DNA from: Cladophialophora immunda | Lineage: Eukaryota; Ascomycota; Eurotiomycetes; Chaetothyriales; Herpotrichiellaceae | Length of the DNA stretch: 64,000 nucleotides | Direction: 5' to 3' | Assembly (NCBI RefSeq): GCF_000835495.1 | Contig: NW_015622542.1 | Span: forward strand, 5,850,485-5,914,484 | In this document: piece by piece, positions 1 through 11,613 of the stretch | Layout of the letters: each line of letters begins with the position of its first letter | How positions within the stretch are numbered: the first letter of the stretch is position 1 | Translations under genes and position numbers: made by a program | The notes under the pieces: generated by a model | Databases searched by the model: none | The model's input: only the letters and a program-made list of their open reading frames with translations | Told to the model about the DNA's origin: nothing

Positions 1-100
1 GAGCCTTGCCATGCCCATGCGGTGCCTCGATCCGCATCAGGCTGAGCGCCATCGGACCCAAGCTCCCATCTCCCGAGCATTCTTATGAAACCCCCTCACA

Positions 101-979
101 ATGCGCCTGACCGATCCCATCCGCCTCTCACTCGAAGACGCAGATGCTGTCGCTCCAGATATCGCAAGCATCAGACACTCGTCGCTGACAAGCACCCCGC
201 TGGGCCAGCTGAGATACGGCGCCGTGCCGCACGCCGAGGCCCGCGAATGGCTGGAGTCGTGCAGCAGGCTCGAGCTCCAGAGCGAGCTGAGATATCCCCG
301 GATCGCCAGCTTCGAGCGTGACGGGTCGGGACAGCATGTGACGCGCATGGAACACCTCGTCGTCCGCGACCTGGATCTCGCGCCATTCAAAGCGTGCAAT
401 GCCCTGACTATACAAGGGGACGCCGTGCGCCCTGGACGGGTCGTCGCCTATGCAGAGTTCCAATACCACCCACCCCAGCAAGAGCCGGCCGCGGGCTCAG
501 TGATCTCGGGATCACAACGCATCCACGCCTCAGAAGAAGGATTCTCGAGTGAGGAGCCCGCGACGGTGCTCGATCTTCCCGTATCTGTCCACCGCGACCT
601 GCACGAACACTGGGACCGGACCGTCGAAGCCGCCCTCTCCGCGCGGTTCGGGCACATGCACTGCTTCGAGGTGCGCGGCATCGGCACGCTCGCGCCCTCG
701 CACCTGCGCAAGGGCATCGCCAGCAGCCTGCTGGCGTGGATTTTCCCGTGGGCGGACGCGCTGGGCGTCCCCGTCGTCCTGGCGGCCACGCCGGCGGGCC
801 ACCCGTTCTACCTCCGGCACGGCTTCGTGGAAGTCGATGACGACGACGACGACGACGAAGACGGAAAAGCTCAGCGGCGCTTCATCGAGTGCGACATGGC
901 TGACTGGGGAGGGACCGGCGTCCATCGACACGTCCTGATGATACGATGGCCGAAGCACGCGGAAAGGAATACCGCGTGA
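101..979 (+). CDS. GNAT-family N-acetyltransferase
   Basis: Uninterrupted 292-residue reading frame starting at ATG 101. The C-terminal half carries a GNAT acetyl-CoA-binding signature: a beta strand (HCFEVRGIGTLAPSH), then the pyrophosphate-binding loop LRKGIASSLLAW, then VPVVLAATPAGHPFYLRHGF, which matches GNAT motif B (small residue, aromatic, G-F). This layout is common in fungal acetyltransferases of unknown acceptor substrate. A run of acidic residues, mostly Asp, follows the G-F element, encoded by a GAC/GAT triplet tract near 837-860. The first 100 residues are less conserved and may bind the acceptor. There is no signal peptide or membrane segment, so it is probably cytosolic or nuclear. 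Family assignment is confident; substrate is unknown. The left flank (1-100) holds no other gene. Confidence 0.85.
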   Translation: MRLTDPIRLSLEDADAVAPDIASIRHSSLTSTPLGQLRYGAVPHAEAREWLESCSRLELQSELRYPRIASFERDGSGQHVTRMEHLVVRDLDLAPFKACNALTIQGDAVRPGRVVAYAEFQYHPPQQEPAAGSVISGSQRIHASEEGFSSEEPATVLDLPVSVHRDLHEHWDRTVEAALSARFGHMHCFEVRGIGTLAPSHLRKGIASSLLAWIFPWADALGVPVVLAATPAGHPFYLRHGFVEVDDDDDDDEDGKAQRRFIECDMADWGGTGVHRHVLMIRWPKHAERNTA

Positions 980-1441
980 ACCATGTCCCTCCAATAAAGG
1001 GTGAAGGAATCCGAGTTCGTCAACGCGTTACGCATACCGAATGCACTCATGCTGGCCGCCGTCACATTTGACGTTTGGTAGTGGCCGCGGGGAGCATCTG
1101 GTTATAAAGATCGCATCGCAGTATATTGATGGCCAGTATGAGAACCATGTGTCCTCAATGCCTATTTTCCACCAATCCTCAAAGGTGACAAGACGTGAGT
1201 CAATTGACGTGTCATTCGATCCAAAATCGCGCTGAAAGTCTTTTACAGAACACTTTTTTGTTCAACGCTATGAGAGAGTCGTCATTATCCATCACATTTA
1301 CATTCCACCACATCAATAGAGACAAGGGAAACCCATAAGAGTCGCCATACCCAAGAACCCAGAAATAGGTAGTGTTACAGATTCCGCCACATAGTTCATA
1401 CCTCCTGGCCATCACAGATGGCTACTTAGTCTGCCCACCGA
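980..1441. other. intergenic, convergent 3' ends
   Basis: This 462 bp gap lies between two convergent genes. It probably holds both 3' untranslated regions. I see no further gene, repeat or RNA. Confidence 0.5.
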
Positions 1442-4400
1442 CTATTTCTTCTTCTTTCCACCACCAAGCCCCATAGCTTCCGCTAGGCTTCCCAGACCCA
1501 GACCTCCCAGCAATTTGTCAACACCCAAGCCGCCCAAAAGACCACTCACCAAGCCGCCCAGACCCAAGCCGTTCAGCAATTTGCCCACCAGCCCGAGCAC
1601 GCCGCTCAGCAGCAAACCGACGGCGGCGATGATCTGGAACAAAGGCTCGGTCAACAGTGCCCAAAGTGGGTTCAGCTTCTTCTTTGCATGCGGCATGTCC
1701 GCAATTTTCTTCTTGGCGTTGTCGATGGTCTTGACAACCTGGGTCGTAAGTTCCTTCAATCCTTCAGCGACGCGGTACTCTTCAGGAGAAGCTTCGCCGC
1801 TGGCAGCCTTTGCTTTGGCGTTGGCTGCAATGTGGCCGTCAGGATCCAGACCACGGATTGCACCGTTACATTCGCCGAGGATGCGGGAACCTTCTTCGAT
1901 AAGAGGCTTGACATCTTGCACGAGTTTTTCTTCGTCGAGCTCCTCCTTGGGTGTACGGTCTGCTCTCTCGACAAGCTGTGACGATGGTTAGCATGAGCCT
2001 TGGATCAAAGTTAGACAGCGCTTACCTCTGTGATCTGCTTGCAGATAGGCTCCATCTTCTCCAGCGTCTGGTTGATGATGTTGGAGATCTTCTTTGCAAC
2101 CTCACGCTCCTCTTCCTCTTTCATTTGCTCGGGCGTTGGTCCCTCCTCAACTTCTTCCTCGTCCGGGATGTTCTCGAGCAAGGTGCACTCTCCGATCTTG
2201 TTGCCGTCTTGATCGACGACATAGCCGTTGTCGTTGACCTCCTTGCCAATGCAAGCCAGCAAATTGCCATCTGTCAATCTTCCGATGACATCTCCGTTGC
2301 GGTCACGAACTTCACCCTCCTTGTTCACGCGTAGGCCAGACATGGGCGAGACTTCTCGCTCCTTCTGCTCTGGTTCCCATCGTTCAGCGTGGCCAATGAC
2401 GTTGCCGTTCTTGTCGGTGATGTCTCCGTCGTCATCCACCTTGCGACCAACCAATTTCTTGATGTCACCTTCGGTGACACGACCGATGATTTCTCCGCTG
2501 GCGTCCTTGACCAAACCATCCTTGTCGACAGTCGTGGACTCGAAGTTGGAGAAGGGTCCTTCAGCACGACCGTCATCACCGCCCGCAATGAGTCTTGCGC
2601 GACCGATGACTCTGCCATCGTTGGACCAGATTTGACCTTTTCCGTCCACCTTGCATCCGACAAGACGCTTGACATCACCCTCGGTAACTTCACCGAAGAT
2701 CGTTCCATGTTCGTCCACAACCTTGCCTTGTTTGTTGACAGTCTTCCCGGCGAGACTGGAGAGGTCTTCCTCGACGACTTCCTCTTCGGGGACCTCATAT
2801 GGCTCGACGTGGCCCTTGACATTTCCATACTTGTCAATGATGTCACCGTCTTCGTCGACCCCGCGACCAAGGAGCTTCTTCCAATCTCCTTCGACCACCT
2901 GGCCGACAATGTTGCCTTCGTGATCCTCGACGAAGCCGTCCTTGACAACAACGAGTCCCTCGAGGCCAGCAAAAGGTCCTTCAGGCTTGGCTTCACGCTC
3001 GTTGGGTGGAATGAGCTCGCAGCGGCCGACAACGTGACCTTGATCATTCCAGATCTGGCCATTCTCGTCGATCCTGCGGCCTGCAAGTTCCTTGGGGTTG
3101 CCTTCAACCAGGCGACCAATAGGGACACCATCAGGTCCGATGACATTACCTTGCTTGTTGCATGTCAGGCCCTTCAGTTCGGAGAGATCGATCTTCTCTT
3201 CTTCTGGTTCTGGTTCTGGCTCAGGCTCCTCGTATCTCTCAGCGTGTCCGACAACGTTTCCTCGTTTGTCGATAATGTCACCGTCTTCATCAACAGCACG
3301 ACCGACAAGCTTCTTCGGGTCTCCTTCGACGATGCGGCCTACTCTGTTGCCGTTCTCATCTTCGACCCAACCGTCAGCCACAACAGTGAGGCCTTCAAGA
3401 CCTGCAAACTCGGCTTCCTCTTCCTTGTCCTCCTGAGGTAAGGTCTTTGCACGGCCAATGACGTGGCCTTTGTTGTCCCAGAATTGTCCTTGGTCGTCGC
3501 AGGCTGTACCAGCCTTCCAGAGTTTCTTGGCATCACCTTCAACCAATTCGCCGACAATATTGCCGTTGTTGTCGACAATCTTGCCAGACTTGTTGACCTT
3601 AAGACCTTCAAGGATGGATAGAGGAGGCAGACCATCGTCAATCTCCTCGGCAGCCTCTTCAACTTCCTCCTCAACTTCTTGAGGAATCATCTCAACTTTG
3701 CCAATGACATTGCCGTCCTTGTCGAGAACCTCACCCTTGTCGTTTAGCTTCTTGCCAGCAACGGCGGCAAGATCACCTTCAACGAGTTTCGCGATCTCGT
3801 CACCGTCCTCGTTGAGTACTAGACCCTTCTTGTTGACCTTGAGGCCTTCGAGAATCGAAGTTTCGGGTACTTCAGGAGCAGCTTCTTCGATAGTCTCGAC
3901 GATGCCCTCTTCGACAGCCTCAGGGATGAACTCAACTCTGCCGATGACTTTTCCATCCTTATCCAGAATTTCGCCGTTCTCGTTGATCTTCTTGCCACGG
4001 ACAGCATCAAGGTCAAATCCTTCGGCCAATTTGGCAATGGGATCACCGTCTTCGTTGACAACTTGACCTTTCTTGTTGACCTTGAGGCCCTCGAGTTGAG
4101 CGAAGTCTGGCTTGGTGATTGTCTCAGCCGCCTCTTTGGCTTCATCAGCCGCTCCTTCAGCGACATCTGCGGCTTTGCCAGCAACATCGGCCTGGTCGCC
4201 AGCTTCCTCGGCCTGCTTCTCGGCCTCTTCTGCGGCTTGCTGCGCTTCCTCGAGCTGTTCAACTAATTCGGGGTGGAGTTCTTTCATGGCTTCTTCAGCA
4301 GCCTCGCCCAAGACAACCTCAACACGACCAATGACATTACCGTCTTTATCGAGGATCTCGCCATTCTCGTTGGGAACTTTACCGGCGCAAGCCTTTGTAT

Positions 4401-6396
4401 CGCCTTCCACGAGTTTGGCCAGGACCTCTCCTTCGTCATCGAGGATAGTGCCCTTCTTGTTGAGTTTGCGGCCTTCGACGATCGTGAGATTGGGTTTCAG
4501 TTGATCCTGAAGGCCTTCCACCTTTTCGAATGCCTCTTGGACAAATTCTGGTTTGGCTTCCTCCTGAACGCCGTCCACCTTGTCTTGCAGGGCTTCGGCG
4601 GCTTCGGGCACGATTTCTGCACGGCCAATTACGTCGCCGTCTTCATCCAAGACTTCACCTTCAGCATTGAGAGTTCTCCCAATCAAGTCTGCTGGGTCAC
4701 CTTCGGTGATCTTGCCCAAGGTTTTGCCAGCTTGATCCTTGATCGCGCCATCTTCTTGTACCTCTAGACCTTCAAGTGCTTCGAGACCAGGGAGTTCGCC
4801 CGCAACTTCTTCAACGGCTTGCTTGACTGGCTGGGGAAGAGTCTCTGCACGACCCACCGCGTCACCGTCCTCGTCCAGAATTTCGCCGTCAGCATTTACT
4901 GTCATGCCGACCAGGTCTGCGGGATCGCCCTCAGTGATTCTGCCAAGGACATTGCCGTCTTTGTCCAGAATGTCTCCATTCTCTTGGACCTCCAGGCCAT
5001 CGAGGACGTTCAGGTCAGGAAGATACGTCTCCACAGCTTCTTCTGCAGTATCCTTGACACCGTTGACCGCCTCTTCTGCCTGATCCTGGGCGCCCTCTGC
5101 AGTTTCGTGGACGCCATTGACTGCGCCCTCAACGTCGGCTCCTTCCGTGGCCTCGCCAGCGAGCTCTTGAGCTTTCTCTGGGATGACGCTAGCACGACCG
5201 ACGACGTCACCATCTTCATCGAGAATTTCACCGTCATCGCCAATTTCATATCCCTCGAGATCGGCGGGATCACCCTCGTCGAGCTTGCCGACCACGTTGC
5301 CAGCCTTGTCTTTGATGTCTCCGTTTTCGCTGACCTTGAGACCCTTCAGGATGGACAAGTCGACAGGCAGCCCCTCGGTTGCACCTTCGACTCCTTCTTC
5401 TGCGGTCTCCTCGACATCGTCAGCCACCTTCTCGGCGTGGCCTTTGACGCCATTTGTGGTCTCTTTGACATCGGGCACGTCTCCAGTATCCTTCGGGACA
5501 TCCTCGGCTGTCTCCTTTACGTCCTCCGCCGTGTCTTCAGCTGTATCTTTGACGTCCCCAGCAGTATCTTCGGCCGTATCCTTGACGTCGGCAGCCGTAC
5601 CTTCTGCGGCACCTTGTACGTCGCCTTGGGAGGCCTTGCCGACGGCGCCAGTAGCAGTGTCTTTGGCACCACCAACGCGGCCAGCGACTTTCTTGCCGGC
5701 GCCGACCACACCGCTGGTGGCCTTTCCGAGTCCACCAAGAGCACCCTTTCCTTTGCCTTCGGCCTCGTCCTCGGCCTCCTCGGCGGCATCACCTTCTTCC
5801 GCGATTTCCTCCTCCTCCTCTCCCTCGGTGCCCTCGTCTTTAGCAGCATCTCTGCCGCCGCGGACTGTTTCTCCTTCTTCCTCGCCCTCCTCGTCGTCAT
5901 CGTCTTCAGGGATGGGCTCGGGGTTGGCTTCGGAGAGCTCGCTGGTTTCGGCGCCAGTGTCGTCGCCGGGTTGGCTGATCTTACCGCCAGGCTCTTCCGT
6001 GTCTTTCATGCTGATTCCTTCTTGGGCTTCCTCCTTGACATCCTCGCCCTTTTCTTCCAGGGGTTTGGTGACGTCCTCGGTGGGCTTGGGTTTAGGAGAT
6101 TCTGACTCCGACAATTTCTTTGGTGTTGCCTTCGAGGTGCCTAGTTTGGGCGGTTTCCGACCAGGAGTGCCTTCACCAGTAAGCTTGGAAGTAGATGATG
6201 AAGCGGGGTTCTTGCCGGTCTTTGTGGGTGTCTCTGGGACATTTGAGGTTCTGCCTGCCGCAGGAGAAGGCATTGTGCTTTTGTAGCTTCTGACTGTCTC
6301 TGGGGTCGACCGTTTGGACTGAGGAGACTCTCTGTTGGGGGTGGGTGGGAAGCTGTAGTAGGCGTATGAGGAGGAAGATAGTCGATTACTTGTCAT
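1442..6396 (-). CDS. Giant LEA-like / DUF3659 repeat protein
   Basis: Two exons, 6396-2026 and 1975-1442, joined by a 50 bp intron (GTAAGC...CACAG) that restores one frame of 1634 residues. The Ser/Pro-rich N-terminus (about 1-100) precedes a very acidic stretch. Next comes an LEA-like region of short repeats (DVKDTAEDTA type) around residues 240-340, then 13 units of about 70-110 residues of the type LEGLKVNKKG...DGNVIGKLVEGD...GKKLNDKGEVLDKDGNVIGK. I recognise these as DUF3659-type repeats. Ala/Glu-rich linkers separate several units and look like amphipathic helices or coiled coil. The second exon ends in a Leu/Gly-rich segment (AAVGLLLSGVLGLVGKLL and following GLGLG repeats) and a GGGKKKK tail, which could associate with membranes or lipid. 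LEA-type proteins are linked to desiccation and stress; the function of this fungal family is not known to me. Confidence 0.88.
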
Positions 6397-6601
6397 CAGC
6401 TATTTCAAACTATTTGCTGCATTGATCCTGCGCCGCTGTCAGGTTCAGCCAGCGCACCTTTTCGGTTGTTTCGGGGGGTATTAGGGTATGTGATGGATGG
6501 TAATAGTACAAGAGCTAAGAGCTAGGTGAACATGAAGTTTCTGAGAATCAGAGACTACACCATTGACGAGGGAGAACAGCTCATCAAGTACACAAGCAAA
6601 C

Positions 6602-6612
6602 CCCCTACGTCA
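6602..6612. promoter_or_regulatory. Overlapping STRE-like and CRE-like sites
   Basis: CCCCT (6602-6606) abuts TACGTCA (6606-6612), about 210 bp upstream of the ATG of the minus-strand LEA-like gene. On the other strand these read AGGGG and TGACGTA, the stress-response and Atf1/CRE-type half sites. Both are short and can occur by chance, so this is only suggestive of stress-controlled expression. Confidence 0.28.
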
Positions 6613-9385
6613 CCGGCCATTATTTTTTTGGTTGCAAGCTGGTGAGCAGAGCTGGCCTGGCTTCCCTGGTTGCTCTGCGGTGCCTGAACAATGGCCTGTC
6701 GACTTCCCCACCTGCAAGTCTCAAAAACCGGGTTTCTTGTTCAACTGCGGCGGTGCGATGCGAGTGACCATTGACTGTGCGTTACCACCTCCTCCACCAT
6801 CTCGAGGTCTTCCCGCATCTCAAGCCACACCCTCCCCGAAAATCTCACAAGTAGGCGACGTCTCGCCACTCCACTTCGCCTCCACCACAGACCCTAAACC
6901 CTAAATCCCTGCAGTTGGCCGAGTGGATTTCGACAAATCCCATGTTCACGATGACAGCACTGCCGGGTGGTCGTGGCTACAAGAAAGAGTCGGGTGGCGT
7001 TGTGTCTCTACAAGAATAACAGGAAGCAACAGTTCTTTTCATACAAGTTATGGGATATTAATGTCAGTATGGTCCCTCTCACAATTCCCACTGCCCGCAG
7101 GCTGAAAGTCTTCAATACAAATTGCATATTCAAGCCGACTGACATCAGTGTCTCCATCAGCCTACAGCTATCACCCCGGCATGTGCTGGGATAGACCCTT
7201 GTCAGGCTGCATTTGAACCACACTTCTGCCTCCCTTCTCATTCGCGATTGTCTCTCACCAGCCTCGATCGCCATTTCAATGCTGGCTTGGGTGTCCCTGC
7301 AGCCCTTGGTCATCTCCTCGTCTCCCTCCTTTCTATTCGATGGAAATTGCAAGCTTCTGTGCCACACTGGTACCCCATGCAGAAGTCATCAACCGCTCTG
7401 ACGCAATGAGATGGACGGAACAAGTCAGGGTCAGCCACAGTTCAGTCCAAATCGTCGAGTGTGTCGTCATCGAGAGGTGCAAGGGATACGATGCTGGTGA
7501 GAGAGACCCTGCGGACTCGGTGGTGAGTCGAGTATTTGCAAAGGGGGTTTCGGATATCAGCATTCATTGTTGAAGAGTGGTTAAGTTGGTTTAGTTGGTT
7601 TCGTAGAGCACACCCATGGACTGAGGCTGCCCCAGGTCAGATGGCTAGACTGCAGCTGCACGTGCAGTGAGTGGCCTGTACCCGCCCAAGTCTCAATGTT
7701 TTCCGAGTCTCATCATGACAAAATGCAGAGTTCGGAACAGCGTACCCGTGGTCGACCCAGCCAACCTTCGTTCGATCATCGACCGATGTGCCCGAGCATG
7801 GCGGTCACCAGCCACAGCAGCCCTCGTCCTGCAGCAAAGGGCGATGTCAGAGGTAGCTGCCGATTTGCGAGGACAAAGTTCTGGTGTTGTCTGGGGTCCT
7901 GCGATCGGCGGCACGCTTTGGCCCCAAATCCAAGGACGGTGGCCAAGTTTTGCGTGGCTGTCCCCGCAGCGGGCGTTGAGATTGGTGCCACTTCGAACAT
8001 CCTTGACATCCTTGACATCCTCCCGGCATCGAGTGACATCACATCACACGAGGGTCCTTGTCCTCCCTGCGCTGCCTGTCCCTCGACGAGCCAACCTTTG
8101 TCGCTGCTTGCCTTCTCTTTCGACCCAATGTGCCAGTGTCGACCCTTGTCACATTACATATTTCCTTGGGTGCCGATCCAAGAAACCCCCTTCCGCCAGT
8201 GGGAAGACGATGTCACAGTATGATCGATCCTGGAGCCTCGTCGACAGCCACCTACGTGGAAGGGGGGAAGAGCTATGGAGTTCGGGTCCAGAAAAAGGAG
8301 GTCCCGAACATCTTCTGTCAGCCTGATGGATAGGGTATACCTAGGAATCGTGAGCACGCACAGAGTACGGAGTATATTTTTGACTCCCGCCGCCGGTCTC
8401 CGCGAGAGCCACATGTGTCTTTAGAGCAGCCGTGGTCGAAAACGTGGCTTGCCCACCTAGGCACGCTTGGTCTGGAGGCTCCAAACCGTTGTTGCGCGCG
8501 CCACACCCGGCGAGCCGAGAAGAATACCTAGGTAGCTGAGCAAGGTACCCCAAACTAACTGGAGCTCACTGCGGAATTGGCCGCAATCTTCACAGCGCTC
8601 ACTATAGAAACACCATGCATGTACTTGTTGTCGTGTATAAAGAGGCGTAGTTAGTTTTCAAGAGTACACTGCTCGCTCGGCGCTGATGTCTTTACAATCC
8701 TCCCCGCCACCATCCATCGATATCTGCCCTCCTCCAGTCAAATTCGGGAATCTTCACGCATCCAAAGATGGGACTCTGGTGCATGGCCGGAGTCGCATTC
8801 ACAAGAGAGAATTAATCCTCCGCCCCGTGGGACATATTGATATGACCAGTACATACCTATGCACCTACCCAAGCCTTATGATAAGCGCCTAAGTACCTAG
8901 AAGGTACATAAGCACCACTTACGGTACGCAACCCTTGAGCACCGACAACCTCCCGAATAGCCAGCCTCGGCGATACGAAGAGCCTACGAGTAGGACAGCA
9001 GCCCCGCGCCTAATTCGACTCCCCCGGGTTCGGGTGCTGCAAGCCTAATATCACCCTGTTGCCATTGGAGGCTGGTGAGGCTATCTAGCTTGCCTAGGTA
9101 GGTAGGCACGTACTTGGTACCTGGGCACCTAGGTAACTTACTGGCTGGCGGCCCATTATCCTCTGTATCTCCTCCAGACCTCCAATTACACCAGCATTCC
9201 AACTCTGGACTCTTTCAACCATCATCTGAGTATTATTTACGGTTTTTTTCGCGACTTATTCGGGGCTGCCGAGGCCGTTGCCAGACGCCACTCTTTTGCA
9301 AACATTTCTACGAGGCATGTTCATTCTCGAAAGGGGGCTCGCTCTGGAACTGAAACCTCGTATGCCTAGCTAGCTATCTACGTTA
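6613..9385. other. Gene-free stretch rich in CCTAGGTA strings
   Basis: About 2.8 kb without a supportable gene. The open frames here are short, have biased composition and show no family motifs or consistent splice sites. Between about 8330 and 9140 the DNA has many CCTAGGTA/ACCTAGG-like strings, and one TACGGAGTA copy sits at 8365-8375. Part of it must be the promoter of the LEA-like gene and the 3' side of the regulator pseudogene. Confidence 0.5.
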
Positions 9386-11158
9386 CTAGATACGCAACCA
9401 CGGCCCGAGGCCCCGAGATTCCAGTTCCCGCAAGATGAGCCCCTCCATGACACCGCTCCTGGCAGATGCCCACCAACACCTCCGCGAATCCAACAGGACA
9501 CGCGCGGCGCGGTAAAAGTGGACGAGCAAGAGCAGGGCCCGCGAGTCGCCCTGTGTCATCAACTCGGTAAAGGGGCCGCAGCAGAGGATCGGAAAGCCGT
9601 AGATCAGCTGCTCGATATCCTCCCTGCGCGGACAAAGCAGGGTACTATCACTGCGGCGGTCGGGGTCTGCTGCGACCGCTGCTGCTGCTACTGCCGGTGC
9701 GGTGTTGCTGTTCGACGACGCTGACGCGGCGAGAGATGCGCAGCACAGGAGAGGCGAGATGCGGCGTGCGATGCTCTCGAACGATGAGCGCGCCAGCTGT
9801 GTCGATGGTGGTGGTGAGGTAGTCATTGATGTGTCCGCCGGGAGCGTGGCCGAGGGAATACAACACCCGGTCGTGATTCTTGTGACTGCGTCCCGGAACT
9901 GTACCAGTTTCTGCTTTGCGTCGTCTCCTCCTTCTGAGACCAACGCCGCTGTGACTCCGGGTGGTAATCAGGAACGACACCTCGACAGCTCCGTGTCCAG
10001 CCCGCGCAGGAGACGCCAAGCGTACGATGTAGGCCCACGATCAGCCGACCCGGTATATGGAGCCGTGCAAGCCCATGTCTGGTGGTATCGCGGGTCGTCC
10101 CAGATCCTCATCAACGGCTCCACGAAGCGTGCCGGGTCTTCGCCCCTCTTGGCCAGCGCCTCCTCGATGGCGAGCCGGGGGTTTTGATGGACGACAAGGC
10201 CAAAGACGCTTCCGTGGTCGATGAAGACGGGGATGGCCTGGAACCAGACCTGCAGGATCCCCGGGCTCAGAAAACACAGCGGGTCCTGGGAGAGGTCGAA
10301 CTTTGCTGCTCCTACTCCTGCGGCGGAGTCGGGAGGAGCGCTTGTCACACCGTCCAGGAAGCCAAGGTCAAGCCACGATATATAGTTGACCAGAAGCGCG
10401 GTGCCCATGAGAGCCTCGCAGTTATCCTTCGTCAGAGGTCGTGAGAGGTTGCGGCGAAAGGGCCGCACCGTCTTGGCCATCAGCTGCATCGACTCGTGGG
10501 AGTACTTGGTGCTCTGCGGACAGAGGGTGTTGAGATGCCTAGCGGCGACGCATAAGATGGCACTCATCACAAATTCTTCCTGGGAGAGATTAGCACGAGG
10601 GCTTTAATCCCCCGAAGAGGGCTAAGGGGGGCAAGGTTGATAAACACATCAAACGCCCGCTGCGTGACGACGGGCCAGATCTGGGGAAACGCGAGGTGTC
10701 CTAGTGATGGAACAGCTCGAGATGCAAGAGGCCGATCCGGGGGGTTGAGTCCATCTCGAACCGTCCTCCACCGTTCCTCGTCGAGAGATTTGGGCGAATG
10801 TTAATGACATGGTGACGGAACGGCGGAGGCGGGACACAGGGGATGTTGCGCCGGACGCAGCTGGAGCAGGGGAGACGCTCGTCGCACCAGGCATCATGAG
10901 AGGAATTGTCAGGCCCAGATTCATGCATATATTGTTGCCCAAGTTGTTGTCAGAGCACCACAACACAGGGCTCTTGTTTCACTGTACCTTGACCCTCCGG
11001 CCCTTGCATGCCACGCACCCTCGTCGGCTCTTGAGATGCGGGCGCTTCTGGCGCGGCTGCTCCGGAACGCCAATGTTCTGGAGCGTGGGAAGTCTGCCTG
11101 CGTCACGGGATACCAGGATGGTGCTGGCGAAGAGGGGGTTTGCCGGAGTATTGGACAT
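9386..11158 (-). pseudogene. Decayed Zn2Cys6 transcription factor
   Basis: Exon 1 (11158-10988) starts at an ATG and encodes 57 residues ending in CVACKGRRVK, the first half of a Zn2Cys6 cluster. The second half (CDERLPCSSCVRRNIPC) begins at 10886. Together they give C-x2-C-x6-C-x5-C-x2-C-x6-C. The rest resembles the fungal-specific domain of Upc2-like factors: LLHLELFHH, FPQIWPVVTQRAFD, then after a good 68 bp intron (10580-10647) EEFVMSAILCVAARHLN, and ARRISPLL..LILRELESRGL near the end. Three defects stand out. The acceptor of the zinc-cluster intron reads GG (10888-10887) instead of AG. A stop and frame change follow LFHH (10703-10697). An in-frame TGA sits at 9970-9968. No combination of ordinary introns that I tried rescues all three. 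Non-canonical splicing or assembly error remain possible. Confidence 0.68.
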
Positions 11159-11613
11159 CGTGTGCAGATTGGTATGGATGTGTCGTGCACCAGAGGAACA
11201 AGGTGCGATATTCGAGTAAAGTTGGACGATCGGAAGAGGGAGGGAGAGAGGATGAGAGAAAAGAGATTGATGCTGTCAAGTCATGCAGTGGATCCGGCGG
11301 CTGGTGGTTGGCCCGCCTCAGCCTCGTCCAGGCACCTCGCATTCCGAATCGAGAATGCGAGGCGGCCGCAATGCACGCCGCACGCGCAAACCGCTTCCCT
11401 TGGAGGATTACTCTGGACTGATACGACGCTCGACCCTCACAGGATGGAGACCGAGTGATCGCGGAACGAGGTAAGCGAGAAAAAAAAATGACCACATAAA
11501 GCTACCTACCTACCTTGCCTGTCGGGGCCGGCCTGCCTTCGAGGTTTGAATCTCTCTATCAGTAACTCCTTAAACCCCCTTGTGCAATCACACCAATTCT
11601 ACGCTCAACAACA
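11159..11613. promoter_or_regulatory. Shared upstream region of regulator relic and SDR
   Basis: The 455 bp between the two divergent start codons probably served as a bidirectional promoter. A short CTACCTA repeat lies near 11502-11516. I see no clear TATA box and no further gene. Confidence 0.4.

Noticed and set aside
2325..3441. Other 270-350-codon frames over the same gene, both strands
   Set aside because: Shadow frames of the repeat protein; composition mirrors the DUF3659-like units.
4819..6286. Long + strand open frames (428 and 367 codons) opposite the DUF3659-like gene
   Set aside because: They arise from codon bias and repeats of the real minus-strand gene; their products are low-complexity Ser/Pro or Leu/Phe mirrors with no domain.
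6892..6905. CCCTAAACCCTAAA, telomere-like
   Set aside because: Only two heptamers; too short to claim an interstitial telomere and may be chance.
7667..8326. 219-codon + frame in the gene-free region
   Set aside because: No domain, odd composition, no splice partners or plausible start context.
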